A stretch of 64,000 nt of DNA from contig NZ_CP061947.1 of NCBI RefSeq assembly GCF_014838715.1, positions 4,640,001-4,704,000 on the forward strand, read 5' to 3'. Source of the DNA: Algoriphagus sp. Y33. GTDB taxonomy: Bacteria > Bacteroidota > Bacteroidia > Cytophagales > Cyclobacteriaceae. Below are positions 19,719-31,258 of the stretch, one piece after another (position 1 is the stretch's first letter; each line of letters starts with the position of its first letter). Made by a program: the position numbers and the translations under genes. The notes beneath the pieces were generated by a model that saw only the letters and a list, made by a program, of their open reading frames with translations, was not told where the DNA came from and searched no databases.

Positions 19719-19748
19719 AAAAAAGGCCTGTCGTGAAACAGGCCTTTT
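19719..19748 (-). terminator. Terminator after rpoC
   Basis: Perfect 11-bp stem AAAAGGCCTGT / ACAGGCCTTTT, 6-base loop, T-rich on the minus strand side. It begins 19 bases after the rpoC stop codon. Confidence 0.9.
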
Positions 19749-19767
19749 AAATTAATTTATTAGAATA

Positions 19768-22700
19768 TTACAGGATTGCTTCACTGGATCTTTTGCTAGA
19801 TGTGCGCTCCATATTTTCCGAAAGTTTATCATACTCTTCCTGAGATCCCACAATGATCGGCTGCAATCTTCGCTGACCGGTACCGGCAGGAATCAAGTGC
19901 CCTACGATTACGTTCTCTTTCAGACCTTTGAGCTCATCCCGCTTCCCTCTGATCGCTGCTTCAGAAAGCACCTTGGTGGTCTCCTGGAAGGAAGCTGCAG
20001 AGATAAATGACTCAGTACCCAAAGATGCCGCCGTGATACCCTGTAGCGTAGGCTTAGAAACCGCAGTCTCTGCGTCACGTACCTGTACCAACTTAAGATC
20101 CTTACGCTTCAAGCTGGAATTCTCATCTCTCAATCTTCTTGCTGAGATAATCATTCCCGGCTTCAATGTAGAAGAATCACCTGCATCCATGACCACCTTA
20201 CGGTCAAGAATATTATCATTCTCTTCTCTGAAAGCCCACTTGTCCACTACTTGGTTTTGTAGGAACCCAGTATCACCAGCATCAAGGATTTCAACTTTCT
20301 GCATCATCTGGCTTACAATCACCTCGATGTGCTTATCGTTGATTTTCACACCCTGAAGTCGGTAAACTTCCTGGATCTCATTCACCAAGTATTCTTGAAC
20401 AGCAGTTGGTCCTTTAATAGCCAGGATATCATTAGGAGTGATCGCTCCATCAGAAAGTGGCTCACCGGCTCTGATAAAGTCATTCTCCTGAACCAAAATA
20501 TGCTTAGACAAGGATACCATGTATTTCTTGATCACACCATCTTTGGATTCGATGATGATCTCTCTGTTACCTCTCTTGATACCGCCGTAAGTCACTACAC
20601 CATCGATCTCAGAAACTACAGCCGGATTGGATGGGTTTCTTGCTTCGAATAGCTCGGTAACTCGTGGAAGACCACCGGTAATATCTCTTGTTTTACCTAC
20701 AGACCTTGGTATTTTCACCAGGATCTGACCGGATCTTACCTTATCACCTGCGTCAATTGCCAAGTGGGCACCTACAGGGATATTGTATCCTTTAGACTCC
20801 TCGCCATAGTTTACTATGATAGCAGGGTTCTTGGTTCTATCTTTTGTATCGATGATTACTTTCTCACGGAAACCTGTCTGATCATCGGACACTTCCTTAT
20901 AAGTAACACCTTCTACAATTGCCTCGAATTCAATCTTACCGTCAAACTCGGAAAGGATAACTGCATTGTATGGATCCCACTTACAAAGGGTCTGGCCCTT
21001 GGTAATCTTCTCACCATCTTTCACATTCACAATAGCGCCATAAGGAGCATGGTTAGACACTAATGTCTTGCCCGACTTAGGATCATTGATCTTGATTTCA
21101 CCTGATCTACCCATGACAACTGTAATGTGTTCGCCATCTTTGTTGGTAGTCTCGATCAATCTTAATTCTTCATCGAATTCCACTACACCGTCGAACTTGG
21201 CAATCACACTGGCTTCAACAGCCATGTTTGATGCAGTACCACCTACGTGGAATGTTCTTAGTGTAAGCTGAGTACCCGGCTCACCGATAGACTGTGCTGC
21301 GATAACCCCTACCGATTCACCTTCCTGTACCATATGGCCGGTAGTCAGGTTTCTTCCATAGCACTTACCACAAACTCCTCTACGGGTTTCGCAAGTCAGT
21401 ACAGATCTGATCTCCACTTCATCAATTCCTGCATCATCAATCAGCTTAGCTACTTCATCGTTAATCTGAAGACCTGATTCTACGATCAATTCATCCGTAA
21501 GAGGATGGAAAATATCGTGAACAGAAACACGTCCCAGGACTCTTTCAGAAAGAGGCTCAACGATCTCGTCATTGTCTCTCAATGGCTGTACAAGAAGTCC
21601 TCTCAAGCTACCACAGTCATCTTCAGTGACAATCATATCCTGAGCCACATCTACCAAACGTCTGGTTAGGTAACCCGCATCAGCAGTTTTCAATGCAGTA
21701 TCTGCAAGACCTTTACGTGCACCGTGAGTGGAGATAAAGTACTCCAACACATCCAAGCCTTCTTTGAAGTTGGAAAGGATTGGGTTTTCGATGATCTCAC
21801 CTACAGACCCCTGAAGGTTTTTCTGTGGCTTAGCCATCAAACCTCTCATACCACCCAACTGACGAATCTGTTCTCTGGAACCACGGGCTCCTGAGTGCAT
21901 CATCATATAGATAGCATTGAATCCTTGCTTATCCTCTTCCATCTGCTTCATCAGATTATTAGTCAGATGAGAGTTGGTACGGGTCCAGATGTCAATTACT
22001 TGATTGTATCGTTCGTTATCGGTGATTAGCCCCATCAAGTAGTTGTTCCATACCTGGTCCACTTCTTCTTTGGCCTTATTAATCATCGGTTCTTTTTCTT
22101 CTGGGATAATTACATCATTCAACCCCATAGAAAGACCGCCTTTGTAGGCCATCTGGAATCCTAGGTGCTTGATATCATCCAAGAATTGAGCTGTACGTGC
22201 CATTCCACATACCTTAACCACCTTAGCAATAATCTGCTGTAGTTTTTTCTTGGTCAAAAGCTCGTTTACATAACCTACTTCTTTTGGAACAAATTGGTTG
22301 AAAATCAAACGGCCGGCTACGGTCTCGATGATCTCATCCTTGTATCCTCCATCTTCGGTTCTTACCTGCACTTTACATTTGATATTCGCATGCTTGGAGA
22401 TTTTCTCTTCATTCAATGCAATAATCACCTCTTCAGTGCTGTAGAATGTCATTCCTTCACCGGCAACAATCTCCTCAGGAGTAGATCTCTTGCCCTTGGT
22501 CACGTAGTACAGACCCAACACCATATCCTGAGAAGGTACAGTAATCGGAGCTCCGTTGGCAGGGTTAAGAATGTTGTGCGAAGAAAGCATCAAAGTAGAA
22601 GCCTCCAAAATAGCCTCATGTCCAAGAGGAACGTGAACTGCCATCTGATCACCGTCAAAATCGGCGTTGAATGCAGTACATACCAATGGATGAAGCTGGA

Positions 22701-24081
22701 TAGCTTTTCCTTCTATAAGTTTTGGCTGGAAAGCTTGAATACCCAGTCTGTGAAGTGTAGGAGCACGGTTAAGGAGCACAGGGTGTCCCTTAAGTACATT
22801 CTCCAAGATATCCCAAACCACAGGATCCTTACGATCCACGATTTTCTTAGCTGACTTTACTGTCTTCACAATACCTCTTTCGATCAGTTTTCTGATGATA
22901 AAAGGCTTAAAAAGTTCAGCTGCCATATTTTTAGGAAGACCACACTCGTGAAGCTTCAATTCAGGACCTACTACGATCACAGAACGACCGGAGTAATCCA
23001 CACGCTTACCGAGCAAGTTTTGACGGAATCGGCCTTGCTTACCTTTCAACATATCAGAAAGGGACTTCAACGCACGGTTTCCATCAGATCTTACCGCATT
23101 TACTTTTCTGGAGTTATCGAATAGGGAATCCACAGCTTCCTGAAGCATTCTCTTTTCGTTTCTCAAAATCACCTCAGGAGCTTTGATATCGATCAAACGC
23201 TTCAGACGGTTGTTTCTGATGATAACTCTTCTATAAAGGTCATTCAGATCGGAAGTCGCAAAACGACCACCATCCAAAGGAACCAATGGACGCAATTCCG
23301 GTGGAATCACTGGAACCATACGAACGACCATCCACTCAGGTCGGTTTTCGATTCTGGTTCTAGCATCACGGAATGCTTCTACCACTTTAAGCCTCTTAAG
23401 TGCTTCTGCTTTTCTCTGCTGAGAAGTATCAGTAGCAGCTTGGTGACGAAGTGAGTATGAAAGGTCATCCAGATCAATTCTTGCCAATAGCATCTCCAAT
23501 GCTTCAGCACCCATTTTGGCGATGAATTTATTGGGATCTTCATCGTCAAGCATATGGTTTTCCTTAGGAAGCTTGTCCATGATATCCAAGTATTCATCTT
23601 CAGTCAAGAAGTCTAAGTACTGAACTCCTTCTTCTGCTTTGATACCTGCCTGAACTACCGCATAACGCTCGTAATAGACAATCTGGTCAAGTTTCTTAGT
23701 CGGAAGACCAAGAAGGTAACCAATTTTGTTAGGAAGAGATTTGAAATACCAAATGTGGGCTACCGGTACTACCAGTTCGATGTGCCCCATTCGCTCTCTT
23801 CTCACTTTCTTCTCTGTAACCTCTACACCGCAGCGGTCACAGATAATACCTTTATACCTGATGCGCTTATACTTGCCACAATGACACTCCCAGTCTTTCA
23901 CCGGGCCAAAGATTCGCTCACAGAACAATCCGCCCATTTCAGGCTTGTACGTTCTGTAATTGATAGTCTCTGGCTGGGTCACCTCACCGTTTGAACTGTC
24001 CAGAATAGATTCTGGGGAAGCCAAACTGATGGTGACTCTGGAAAAATCATTGCTAAGTTTTTTATTTTTTCTGAACGCCAT
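19768..24081 (-). CDS. rpoC: DNA-directed RNA polymerase subunit beta'
   Basis: Catalytic subunit of RNA polymerase. 1,437 aa. The N-terminal zinc finger has paired Cys ([10 protein letters not shown], then CDRCGVEV). The active-site Mg loop NADFDGDQ is at residues 472-478, the trigger-loop/bridge-helix region follows ([19 protein letters not shown]), and the second zinc site is [18 protein letters not shown] 24,081 lies 48 bases after rpoB. It is the last gene of the tRNA-Tyr/secE-rpoC block and is followed by a strong terminator. Confidence 0.99.
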   Translation of the reverse strand: MAFRKNKKLSNDFSRVTISLASPESILDSSNGEVTQPETINYRTYKPEMGGLFCERIFGPVKDWECHCGKYKRIRYKGIICDRCGVEVTEKKVRRERMGHIELVVPVAHIWYFKSLPNKIGYLLGLPTKKLDQIVYYERYAVVQAGIKAEEGVQYLDFLTEDEYLDIMDKLPKENHMLDDEDPNKFIAKMGAEALEMLLARIDLDDLSYSLRHQAATDTSQQRKAEALKRLKVVEAFRDARTRIENRPEWMVVRMVPVIPPELRPLVPLDGGRFATSDLNDLYRRVIIRNNRLKRLIDIKAPEVILRNEKRMLQEAVDSLFDNSRKVNAVRSDGNRALKSLSDMLKGKQGRFRQNLLGKRVDYSGRSVIVVGPELKLHECGLPKNMAAELFKPFIIRKLIERGIVKTVKSAKKIVDRKDPVVWDILENVLKGHPVLLNRAPTLHRLGIQAFQPKLIEGKAIQLHPLVCTAFNADFDGDQMAVHVPLGHEAILEASTLMLSSHNILNPANGAPITVPSQDMVLGLYYVTKGKRSTPEEIVAGEGMTFYSTEEVIIALNEEKISKHANIKCKVQVRTEDGGYKDEIIETVAGRLIFNQFVPKEVGYVNELLTKKKLQQIIAKVVKVCGMARTAQFLDDIKHLGFQMAYKGGLSMGLNDVIIPEEKEPMINKAKEEVDQVWNNYLMGLITDNERYNQVIDIWTRTNSHLTNNLMKQMEEDKQGFNAIYMMMHSGARGSREQIRQLGGMRGLMAKPQKNLQGSVGEIIENPILSNFKEGLDVLEYFISTHGARKGLADTALKTADAGYLTRRLVDVAQDMIVTEDDCGSLRGLLVQPLRDNDEIVEPLSERVLGRVSVHDIFHPLTDELIVESGLQINDEVAKLIDDAGIDEVEIRSVLTCETRRGVCGKCYGRNLTTGHMVQEGESVGVIAAQSIGEPGTQLTLRTFHVGGTASNMAVEASVIAKFDGVVEFDEELRLIETTNKDGEHITVVMGRSGEIKINDPKSGKTLVSNHAPYGAIVNVKDGEKITKGQTLCKWDPYNAVILSEFDGKIEFEAIVEGVTYKEVSDDQTGFREKVIIDTKDRTKNPAIIVNYGEESKGYNIPVGAHLAIDAGDKVRSGQILVKIPRSVGKTRDITGGLPRVTELFEARNPSNPAVVSEIDGVVTYGGIKRGNREIIIESKDGVIKKYMVSLSKHILVQENDFIRAGEPLSDGAITPNDILAIKGPTAVQEYLVNEIQEVYRLQGVKINDKHIEVIVSQMMQKVEILDAGDTGFLQNQVVDKWAFREENDNILDRKVVMDAGDSSTLKPGMIISARRLRDENSSLKRKDLKLVQVRDAETAVSKPTLQGITAASLGTESFISAASFQETTKVLSEAAIRGKRDELKGLKENVIVGHLIPAGTGQRRLQPIIVGSQEEYDKLSENMERTSSKRSSEAIL

Positions 24082-24129
24082 AGTTTTTTGAAAGATATGT
24101 AAAGGGCTCTTACGAGCCCATTCGCTTTA

Positions 24130-27100
24130 TTAATCTAGGGTAATTTCAAGAGCCAAACCTCTTAACTCATGAACCAATACATTGAATGATTCAGGAATAT
24201 TAGGTTTTGGAAGGTTCTCACCCTTCACAATCGCTTCGTAAGCTTTTGCTCTACCGATTACGTCATCAGACTTCACTGTCAGAATTTCCTGAAGTACGTG
24301 TGATGCACCAAATGCTTCCAGTGCCCAAACTTCCATCTCTCCGAAACGCTGGCCACCAAACTGAGCTTTACCGCCCAATGGCTGCTGTGTAATCAAGGAG
24401 TATGGTCCGATGGAACGTGCGTGCATCTTATCATCTACTAAGTGACCAAGTTTCAGCATGTATGCGATACCTACTGTGATTGGCTGATCGAATTTCACAC
24501 CCGAAAGACCATCGTATAGATAAGTACGCCCGTAAGCCGGTAACCCTGCCAATTCCAATTCGTGAGCTACTTCTTCCATAGAAGCACCATCAAAGATTGG
24601 TGTAGCATATTTTTTATCAAGTACCTGACCAGCCCATGCTAGCACAGTTTCGAAAATCTGCCCGATGTTCATACGGGAAGGTACACCTAGTGGATTCAAT
24701 ACAATATCCATTGGAGTTCCATCCTCGAGGAATGGCATGTCTTCGTCTCTTACTATTCTTGCTACGATACCTTTGTTACCGTGACGACCTGCCATCTTAT
24801 CACCCACTTTCAGCTTACGCTTCTTGGCGATGTAAACTTTGGCAAGTTGAACGATACCTGCAGGAAGTTCGTCTCCTACTTCAAGTGTAAATCTTTCTCT
24901 CTTGAAGGTACCCGCAATCTCATTTCTAGAATTGATGAAGTTTTTCACCAACTGAGAAATCAACTCATTGGTATGAGGGTCATTTGTCCAGTCATCAAGG
25001 ACTATATCGGAAATTAGGTTAGCTTCTTCAGGCACATTGTAATTGCTCTCATCTCTGTAAGGGTTCTTAGCAGGGAAAAGATTGTTTTCAATGTTTTTTG
25101 CATTGAATTTCTGGCCTTTGGTGATGATCTCGTCACCAAATTTATGCTTCACACCCTGGGAGGTTTTCCCATCAAGGATAGTCACCATCTTATTGATCAT
25201 TCGGGCTCTGATGCCCAAAAGATCCTTAGAATATCTTCCCTTAAGTTTTTCAACCTCTGCTTTAGACTTAGCTCTTACATCTTTGTCCTTCTTAGGTCTC
25301 GCAAATAGCTTTGTCTCGATCACCACACCATTCAATGAAGGAGAAGCTTTCAAAGACGCATCTTTCACATCACCGGCTTTATCACCAAAGATTGCTCTAA
25401 GCAATTTCTCTTCAGGAGTAGGATCAGTTTCACCTTTAGGCGTGATCTTACCGATGATGATATCACCTTCTTTTACTTCAGCTCCAATCGCGATGATACC
25501 ATGCTCATCAAGATTTTTAACTGCTTCTTCAGAGACGTTAGGGATTTCAGAAGTCAACTCTTCCTCACCTCTCTTCGTATCACGAACTTCCAATTGGAAC
25601 TCTTCTACGTGGATGGAAGTAAAAATATCTTCTCTTACCACACGCTCAGAGATTACGATAGCATCCTCAAAGTTATATCCTTGCCAAGGCATGTACGCCA
25701 CTTTCAGGTTTTTACCCAGAGCTAGTTCACCGTTATTAGTAGAATAACCTTCTACCAGCACCTGACCTTTTTTCACCTTCTGTCCCTTCAGGACCAAAGG
25801 AGTAAGGTTGATTGTAGTATCCTGGTTAGTTCTTCTGAATTTGATCAGATCGTAAGTTTTATATTCATCTGTGAAGTTTACCAATAGCTCATCATCAGTC
25901 AGATCGTACTTGATAGTGATTCTCTTAGCATCTACATAATCTACTACACCATTTGCTTCAGCAATGATAAGCGATCTTGAATCCACAGCTGCTTTTGCTT
26001 CCAAGCCAGTGCCCACAATAGGGGCTTCAGCTTTCAACAAAGGCACAGCTTGACGCTGCATGTTGGATCCCATCAAAGCACGGTTGGCATCATCATGTTC
26101 CAAGAATGGAATCAAAGATGCGGCAACTGATACAATTTGATTAGGAGCAACGTCCATATAAGTGATTTCAGAGGGCTCCAACACAGGGAAGTCACCTTCA
26201 AATCTTGCTTTCACTTTTTCATTGATAAACTTGCCGGACTCGTCCAATGGGGCATTTGCCTGTGCAATGTTGTGATTATCTTCCTCTTCAGCAGTAAGGA
26301 ACAAAATGTCCTCAGCCTTCATACTTACTTTACCCTCTTTCACCTTACGGTAAGGAGTCTCAAGGAAGCCCATTGAGTTCACTTTGGCATGAACACAAAG
26401 GGAAGAAATCAAACCAATGTTTGGACCTTCAGGAGTTTCGATAGTACAAAGACGACCGTAGTGCGTATAGTGAACATCCCTAACCTCAAACCCCGCTCTT
26501 TCTCTAGAAAGACCACCAGGACCCAAAGCAGAAAGCCTCCTCTTGTGAGTCAACTCCGCCAATGGATTGGTTTGATCCATAAACTGAGAAAGCTGGTTTG
26601 TACCAAAGAAGGAATTGATCACGGATGAAAGCGTACGTGCATTGATCAAATCGACCGGTTTAAAGTCTTCATTGTCACGAACATTCATTCGCTCACGGAT
26701 CGTCCTGGCCATTCTAGCCAAACCTACACCGAACTGGCTATATAGCTGCTCACCTACTGTTCTTACTCTTCTATTGCTCAAGTGATCAATATCATCGACC
26801 ACAGCCTTGGAATTAATAAGTCCGATCAGGTATTTTACGATGTTGATAATATCTTCCTTGGTAAGGACGATTTTTTCAGAATCGATGTCAAGACCCAATT
26901 TTTTGTTGATTCTATATCGCCCAACTTCACCTAGATCATAACGCTTGTCAGAGAAGAATAAACTGTGAATCACCTCACGGGCCGTAGACTCATCCGGTGC
27001 TTCCGTATTTCTCAACTGACGGTAGATAACTTCCACAGCCTCTTTCTCAGAGTTGGAGCTATCTTTCTGTAATGTATTATAGATGATAGAGTAATCAGCC

Positions 27101-28005
27101 ACGTTCACATCTTCTCTATGGAGAATGATGCTTTTAGAGCCTGAGTCCAAAATCATTTCAATGTCTTCGTCTGTAAGTACGGTATCACGCTCAAGCAATA
27201 CCTCATTTCGATCGATGGAAACCACTTCACCGGTGTCTTCATCCACGAAATCCTCTACCCAAGTTCTTAGAACCCTTGCAGCAAGCTTACGCCCAGCCAC
27301 TTTCTTCATTGCTGTCTTTGTAGCATTGACTTCCTCAGATAGACCAAACAAATCAAGAATATCTTTGTCAGAGCCATAGCCAATGGATCTTAGCAAGGTT
27401 GTTACAGGGAACTTCTTCTTTCGATCGATGTACGCATACATGACATTGTTGATGTCAGTAGCAAATTCAATCCATGACCCTTTGAAAGGTATAATCCTGG
27501 CAGAGTAAAGTTTCGTGCCATTTGTGTGTTTGCTTTGGGCAAAGAACACACCCGGAGAACGGTGAAGTTGTGAAACGATAACTCGTTCTGCACCATTAAT
27601 TACAAATGACCCCTTCTCGGTCATATACGGAAGATTACCTAAGAATACTTCTTGCTCAATCGTTTCGAAATCTTCATTATCCTCATCATGGCAAAGTAAT
27701 CTTAACTTTGCTTTCAACGGTACAGAGTAGGTCAAGCCGCGGTCAATGCACTCGCTCACAGAATATTTCGGTGGGTCTACTGCATAATCAATAAATTCAA
27801 GCGTGAAATTCTCTCTTGAATCACTGATTGGGAAGTTTTCTGCGAATACTTTAAATAAACCGTCTGCCCGGCGTTTTTCTGCTGGCGTATCCAATTGGAA
27901 AAAGTCTTTAAAAGACTGCAACTGAATATCGAGGAAATCCGGATAGCTTTTGACCACCTTAATGGAGGAGAAACTTTTCCTTTCGGTTTGATTCTTGATA
28001 GCCAA
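24130..28005 (-). CDS. rpoB: DNA-directed RNA polymerase subunit beta, TTG start
   Basis: Catalytic core subunit of RNA polymerase and the rifamycin target. 1,291 aa. The only start that keeps the conserved N-terminus ([15 protein letters not shown], then [12 protein letters not shown]) is TTG at 28,005; an in-frame TAA lies five codons upstream and the next in-frame Met comes more than 100 residues later. The rifamycin pocket shows wild-type residues ([23 protein letters not shown]). The C-terminus has [21 protein letters not shown] 156-base gap with two hairpins separates it from rplL. Confidence 0.98.
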   Translation of the reverse strand: MAIKNQTERKSFSSIKVVKSYPDFLDIQLQSFKDFFQLDTPAEKRRADGLFKVFAENFPISDSRENFTLEFIDYAVDPPKYSVSECIDRGLTYSVPLKAKLRLLCHDEDNEDFETIEQEVFLGNLPYMTEKGSFVINGAERVIVSQLHRSPGVFFAQSKHTNGTKLYSARIIPFKGSWIEFATDINNVMYAYIDRKKKFPVTTLLRSIGYGSDKDILDLFGLSEEVNATKTAMKKVAGRKLAARVLRTWVEDFVDEDTGEVVSIDRNEVLLERDTVLTDEDIEMILDSGSKSIILHREDVNVADYSIIYNTLQKDSSNSEKEAVEVIYRQLRNTEAPDESTAREVIHSLFFSDKRYDLGEVGRYRINKKLGLDIDSEKIVLTKEDIINIVKYLIGLINSKAVVDDIDHLSNRRVRTVGEQLYSQFGVGLARMARTIRERMNVRDNEDFKPVDLINARTLSSVINSFFGTNQLSQFMDQTNPLAELTHKRRLSALGPGGLSRERAGFEVRDVHYTHYGRLCTIETPEGPNIGLISSLCVHAKVNSMGFLETPYRKVKEGKVSMKAEDILFLTAEEEDNHNIAQANAPLDESGKFINEKVKARFEGDFPVLEPSEITYMDVAPNQIVSVAASLIPFLEHDDANRALMGSNMQRQAVPLLKAEAPIVGTGLEAKAAVDSRSLIIAEANGVVDYVDAKRITIKYDLTDDELLVNFTDEYKTYDLIKFRRTNQDTTINLTPLVLKGQKVKKGQVLVEGYSTNNGELALGKNLKVAYMPWQGYNFEDAIVISERVVREDIFTSIHVEEFQLEVRDTKRGEEELTSEIPNVSEEAVKNLDEHGIIAIGAEVKEGDIIIGKITPKGETDPTPEEKLLRAIFGDKAGDVKDASLKASPSLNGVVIETKLFARPKKDKDVRAKSKAEVEKLKGRYSKDLLGIRARMINKMVTILDGKTSQGVKHKFGDEIITKGQKFNAKNIENNLFPAKNPYRDESNYNVPEEANLISDIVLDDWTNDPHTNELISQLVKNFINSRNEIAGTFKRERFTLEVGDELPAGIVQLAKVYIAKKRKLKVGDKMAGRHGNKGIVARIVRDEDMPFLEDGTPMDIVLNPLGVPSRMNIGQIFETVLAWAGQVLDKKYATPIFDGASMEEVAHELELAGLPAYGRTYLYDGLSGVKFDQPITVGIAYMLKLGHLVDDKMHARSIGPYSLITQQPLGGKAQFGGQRFGEMEVWALEAFGASHVLQEILTVKSDDVIGRAKAYEAIVKGENLPKPNIPESFNVLVHELRGLALEITLD

Positions 28006-28096
28006 GGTAGTGTATGTTTATGGTGAAATGTTATTATCGAAATTGTTCTATTTCCGATTAGAATAATGCAATTTTGAACCTGTGCATAAACAGGAA

Positions 28097-28123
28097 AAGA
28101 CCTGACTAAAATAGTCAGGTCTT
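28097..28123 (-). terminator. Strong hairpin in the rplL-rpoB gap (attenuator-like)
   Basis: Perfect 12-bp stem AAGACCTGACTA / TAGTCAGGTCTT with a 3-base loop, followed on the minus strand by TTTTCC. It is positioned 39 bases after the rplL stop. By analogy with the partial terminator between rplL and rpoB in E. coli it may lower transcription into rpoBC. Confidence 0.75.
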
Positions 28124-28127
28124 AGGT

Positions 28128-28157
28128 CTGAACCCCAACCTAATAGTTGCGGTTCAG
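28128..28157 (-). promoter_or_regulatory. Second hairpin directly after rplL
   Basis: CTGAACC / GGTTCAG outer stem and CAAC / GTTG inner stem with one C-C mismatch, loop about 6 bases. No T-run follows. It may be an RNA processing site or protect the rplL mRNA end; that role is inferred from its position only. Confidence 0.5.
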
Positions 28158-28161
28158 CAAA

Positions 28162-28542
28162 TTATTTGATCTCTACTTCAGCACCGGCTTCTTCCAAAGA
28201 CTTCTTCAAGCCTTCAGCTTCGTCTTTAGCTACGCCTTCTTTCAATGCTTTAGGAGCAGAGTCAACTAGTTCTTTAGCCTCTTTAAGACCAAGACCTGTC
28301 AATTCTTTTACAAGCTTAACAACTGCCAGCTTTGATCCACCGGCAGCTTTCAAGATCACGTCAAAAGTCGTTTTCTCCTCTTCAGCTGCAGCTTCACCGG
28401 CACCAGCGCCACCAGCTACAACTACTGCACCTGCAGCAGCTGGCTCGATGCCATACTGATCCTTAAGTATATCTGTCAATTCTTTAACCTCTTTTACAGT
28501 CAAGTTTACCAACTGATCTGCAAGTTGCGTAAGATCTGCCAT
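28162..28542 (-). CDS. rplL: Large ribosomal subunit protein L7/L12 (bL12)
   Basis: Stalk protein present in several copies that recruits translation GTPases. 126 aa. N-terminal dimerisation helices at 1-35 ([16 protein letters not shown]), a flexible Ala/Gly/Glu hinge at about 36-57, and the C-terminal factor-binding domain ([20 protein letters not shown], then [16 protein letters not shown]). It lies 42 bases after rplJ, the gene for the stalk base that carries it. Confidence 0.98.
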   Translation of the reverse strand: MADLTQLADQLVNLTVKEVKELTDILKDQYGIEPAAAGAVVVAGGAGAGEAAAEEEKTTFDVILKAAGGSKLAVVKLVKELTGLGLKEAKELVDSAPKALKEGVAKDEAEGLKKSLEEAGAEVEIK

Positions 28543-28584
28543 TGTATTTGAAATTTAATATTTATTTGAATGATTTTTTTTAAC

Positions 28585-29127
28585 TTATTTTTCTTCTCTA
28601 TCAGCAAGCGTCTTAAGCACACCAGTAATATTGTTCTGGCCACTTTGCAATGCTGAGATAAGATTCATCGCAGGAGACTGTAGCAAGCTGATTAGATCGC
28701 CCAACAATTCTTCCCTTGACTTCAACTTAGATAACATCTCTAGGTTCTCTTCACCGATGAAAATATCTGCATCGATAGAGGCGCCTTTGAATGCTGGCTT
28801 AGTTGCTTTTTTACCTAATTTTTTTCTGAAATCCAGCAATACATTTGCTGGAAGATTACTCGTCTCTTTTGAGAATATAATTCCGGAGAATCCTTTCAAT
28901 GCTTTATCTGACAACTCCGTAAAGTCGGCATCTAAATTTTCCAATGCTTTCGTCACCAAGGTGTTTTTGTACACTTTGTACTCCACTCCTTTTTCGTAAC
29001 AAGCTCTTCTGAATGCATTCACTTGTGCTACAGAAAATCCTGAAGCATCAGTGATATAGAAGAAAGGGTTTTCTTTAAATTTCTCAGTAAGACCGTCGAT
29101 TATTACTTTTTTTTCGTCTCTAGTCAT
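28585..29127 (-). CDS. rplJ: Large ribosomal subunit protein L10 (uL10)
   Basis: Base of the ribosomal stalk, binding 23S rRNA and L7/L12 dimers. 180 aa. The N-terminal RNA-binding domain contains FYITDASGFSVAQVNAFRRA and YKVYKNTLVTKAL; the C-terminal helix that binds L12 is LISALQSGQNNITGVLKTLA. It starts 2 bases after rplA. There is no room for an E. coli-style L10 leader before it. Confidence 0.98.
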   Translation of the reverse strand: MTRDEKKVIIDGLTEKFKENPFFYITDASGFSVAQVNAFRRACYEKGVEYKVYKNTLVTKALENLDADFTELSDKALKGFSGIIFSKETSNLPANVLLDFRKKLGKKATKPAFKGASIDADIFIGEENLEMLSKLKSREELLGDLISLLQSPAMNLISALQSGQNNITGVLKTLADREEK

Positions 29128-29129
29128 GA

Positions 29130-29828
29130 TTAAATTCCTTGAATGCTACCCTTGTCCACTGCAATCCCAGGAGACATCGTACTGGATAAATGAATACTCT
29201 TGAAATACGTTCCTTTAGAAGATGATGGCTTCAGCTTAGAAATAGTAAGGATAAGTTCTTTAACATTTTCTTCGATCTGCGCAGCAGTGAAGGATGCTTT
29301 ACCTATACCCGCGTGAATAATCCCAAATTTATCTACTTTGAAATCGATTTTACCCGCTTTTACTTCTCTTACCGCCTTAGCTACATCCAGAGTAACAGTT
29401 CCTGATTTAGGGTTTGGCATAAGACCTCTTGGTCCTAATACTCTACCCAATCTACCTACTTTCGCCATTACGTTAGGCATAGTGATGATGACATCAATGT
29501 CAGTCCATCCGCCTTCGATTTTAGCTATATAGTCGTCCAAGCCTGCGTAATCTGCACCTGCTTCGGTTGCTTCTGCTACTTTGTCAGGAGTACAAAGAAC
29601 CAATACTTTGATGTCTTTGCCTGTACCATGAGGAAGCGCAACTACGCCTCTTACCATTTGATCAGCTTTACGTGGATCCACACCCAGACGGATGTCAAGA
29701 TCTACAGAAGCGTCAAACTTCGTCATAGTAATATCCTTCACGATAGTAGAAGCTGCCTCCAGGGAGTACACTTGGCTTGGGTCGTACTTAGAAAGAGCTT
29801 CTTTTTGCTTTTTTGTTAACTTAGCCAT
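29130..29828 (-). CDS. rplA: Large ribosomal subunit protein L1 (uL1)
   Basis: Protein of the mobile L1 stalk that moves deacylated tRNA out of the E site. 232 aa. It contains [20 protein letters not shown], the domain II motif [20 protein letters not shown] and [17 protein letters not shown], all typical. Ten bases after rplK and 2 bases before rplJ. Confidence 0.98.
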   Translation of the reverse strand: MAKLTKKQKEALSKYDPSQVYSLEAASTIVKDITMTKFDASVDLDIRLGVDPRKADQMVRGVVALPHGTGKDIKVLVLCTPDKVAEATEAGADYAGLDDYIAKIEGGWTDIDVIITMPNVMAKVGRLGRVLGPRGLMPNPKSGTVTLDVAKAVREVKAGKIDFKVDKFGIIHAGIGKASFTAAQIEENVKELILTISKLKPSSSKGTYFKSIHLSSTMSPGIAVDKGSIQGI

Positions 29829-29838
29829 TGTTTTTTAT

Positions 29839-30282
29839 TTATACTTCCCAAGGGGCTTTACCAGATACTGTGATTCCCATGCTTCGTGCTGTGCCAGCCA
29901 CCATTTTCATAGCCGACTCCACTTTGAAAGCATTAAGGTCAGGCATTTTAACCTCCGCTATTTCCTTAACCTGATCCCAGGTCACCGATCCTACCTTCTT
30001 ACGGTTTGGCTCGGCAGATCCGCTTTTAATTTTCGCAGCCTCTAGCAACAAATTTGCCGCAGGAGGTGTTTTTACTACGAAGTCAAAAGACTTATCTGAA
30101 TAGATCGTAATCAATACAGGAAGCACTTGGCCCATTTTATCCTGGGTACGTGCATTGTACTGCTTACAGAACTCCATAATGTTCAGACCCTTGGAACCAA
30201 GAGCCGGACCTACTGGAGGCGACGGGTTTGCCTGGCCACCTTTCACTTGTAGTTTTAAATAACCAGTGATTTCCTTAGCCAT
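29839..30282 (-). CDS. rplK: Large ribosomal subunit protein L11 (uL11)
   Basis: Binds the GTPase-associated centre of 23S rRNA. 147 aa. The N-terminal domain has the Pro-rich thiopeptide-contact segment [18 protein letters not shown]; the C-terminal RNA-binding domain ends with [18 protein letters not shown]. Three bases after nusG, with which it is usually co-transcribed. Confidence 0.98.
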   Translation of the reverse strand: MAKEITGYLKLQVKGGQANPSPPVGPALGSKGLNIMEFCKQYNARTQDKMGQVLPVLITIYSDKSFDFVVKTPPAANLLLEAAKIKSGSAEPNRKKVGSVTWDQVKEIAEVKMPDLNAFKVESAMKMVAGTARSMGITVSGKAPWEV

Positions 30283-30285
30283 TGC

Positions 30286-30843
30286 TTAGTCTTGTTTTTC
30301 TACTTGTATAAAGTTTAATTCAACAGGAGTATTTCGGCCGAAAATCTTAACCATAACATTAAGTTTTTTCTTCTCCTCAAATATCTCCTCTATAGTTCCG
30401 GTAAATCCACTGAAAGGACCGTCCATTACTTTGACAGTCTCTCCGACTATAAATGGTGTATCCAGTTTCTCTGCGAACTCGTCAATCTCTTCCACCTTAC
30501 CTAAGATACGGTTGATTTCTGACTGACGAAGTGGCTCAGGGGTTTTGGAAGCCCCGCCTGAGTTAGATCCTAAGAAACCGATTACTCCCGGAATACTTGT
30601 AATTACGTGATTGGCCTCACCATTGGAGAGATCTGCATTAACTAAAACATATCCGGGAAAGAAGTTTCTCTCTCGGACACGCTTTTTACCGTTACGCATC
30701 TCATATACTTTCTCGGAGGGTATTAAGACTTCAGGAATAAAATCCCCAATATCCTGTCTGGTAATTTCATTATCCAAATAGGTCTTAGTTTTTTTCTCCT
30801 GTCCCGCTACTACTCTGAGTACGTACCATTTATGTTCAGCCAT
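30286..30843 (-). CDS. nusG: Transcription termination/antitermination factor NusG
   Basis: Bridges RNA polymerase to Rho or to the ribosome (through S10). 185 aa. The NGN domain comprises residues 1-120 ([40 protein letters not shown]) and the C-terminal KOW domain starts near residue 132 ([18 protein letters not shown]). It lies 18 bases after secE, the universal neighbour. Confidence 0.98.
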   Translation of the reverse strand: MAEHKWYVLRVVAGQEKKTKTYLDNEITRQDIGDFIPEVLIPSEKVYEMRNGKKRVRERNFFPGYVLVNADLSNGEANHVITSIPGVIGFLGSNSGGASKTPEPLRQSEINRILGKVEEIDEFAEKLDTPFIVGETVKVMDGPFSGFTGTIEEIFEEKKKLNVMVKIFGRNTPVELNFIQVEKQD

Positions 30844-30861
30844 TCTGTAATGTCAATTCAA

Positions 30862-31050
30862 TTAGAATAAATCATAAAACCATGTCATGATGTTTTCAAA
30901 TCCCAGATCCACCACCCCTATAAATAGGGCAAAGATCAAGGAAGCGACCAACACCAATACTGCACTGTTTTGAAGAAAAGAGAATTTTGGCCAAGTGACC
31001 TTATTCTTCATTTCATCATATGATTCCAGGACAAAGTTTTTTAGATTCAT
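30862..31050 (-). CDS. secE: Preprotein translocase subunit SecE
   Basis: Small clamp subunit of the SecYEG channel. 62 aa, the one-helix form found in most bacteria outside the enteric group. An amphipathic N-terminal helix (ESYDEMKNKVTWPKFSFLQ, with the conserved VTWP) precedes one membrane helix at about residues 30-50. It begins 16 bases after the tRNA-Trp gene and is followed by nusG. Confidence 0.96.
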   Translation of the reverse strand: MNLKNFVLESYDEMKNKVTWPKFSFLQNSAVLVLVASLIFALFIGVVDLGFENIMTWFYDLF

Positions 31051-31066
31051 AGTGTACTTAACTTAC

Positions 31067-31140
31067 TGGCACGGGCAGAGAGATTCGAACTCCCATCAAC
31101 GGTTTTGGAGACCGCTATTCTGCCGTTGAACTATGCCCGT
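31067..31140 (-). tRNA. trnW: tRNA-Trp (CCA)
   Basis: Acceptor ACGGGCA pairs with TGCCCGT, and the anticodon loop CTCCAAA has anticodon CCA. The T-arm GGAGTTCGAATCTCT... is standard. The 3' CCA is encoded (TGG at 31,067-31,069 on the plus strand). It sits between tuf and secE, as is usual in Bacteroidota. Confidence 0.97.
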
Positions 31141-31168
31141 GTAAATGAACGTCCCGCTAAAGGGAACG

Positions 31169-31200
31169 CAAAATTAGGTATTGATTACTAAAGAAACAAA
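31169..31200 (-). promoter_or_regulatory. Promoter of tRNA-Trp-secE-nusG-rplKAJL-rpoBC
   Basis: Minus-strand TTTG (31,197-31,200), 20 bases, TAATTTTG (31,169-31,176): matches the -33/-7 consensus. The -33 box overlaps the foot of the tuf terminator stem. The start point would be about 25 bases before tRNA-Trp. Confidence 0.75.
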
Positions 31201-31230
31201 TGCGATCCCAAAATAATTTGAGATCGCATT
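31199..31230 (-). terminator. Terminator after tuf
   Basis: AATGCGATC / GATCGCATT outer stem continued by CAAA / TTTG with one mismatch, 4-base loop. It starts 29 bases after the tuf stop codon. The T-run is poor (TTTG), so read-through into tRNA-Trp is possible. Confidence 0.7.
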
Positions 31231-31258
31231 GTATTAATAGTCAATCAGTGATTGATGA

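Larger units (their letters stand above)
19431..19767. other. rpoC-DUF3467 intergenic region
   Basis: 337 bases. It holds the rpoC terminator (19,719-19,748), a tandem-like motif (19,678-19,703) and an imperfect palindrome at 19,551-19,571 (CTCTTT, 9 bases including ACCGGT, AAAGAG) that could be an operator. No ORF with family resemblance is present. The open frames crossing it look like chance. Confidence 0.6.

Noticed and set aside
19414..19755. Plus-strand open frame of 113 codons between DUF3467 and rpoC
   Set aside because: It runs through the rpoC terminator and the start of DUF3467 on the other strand and has no recognisable domain; probably chance.
22294..22854. Plus-strand frame of 186 codons opposite rpoC
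   Set aside because: Lies opposite the catalytic NADFDGD region of rpoC; shadow frame.
25082..25747. Plus-strand frame of 221 codons opposite rpoB
   Set aside because: Composition is that of a reverse-strand shadow; rpoB is certain.
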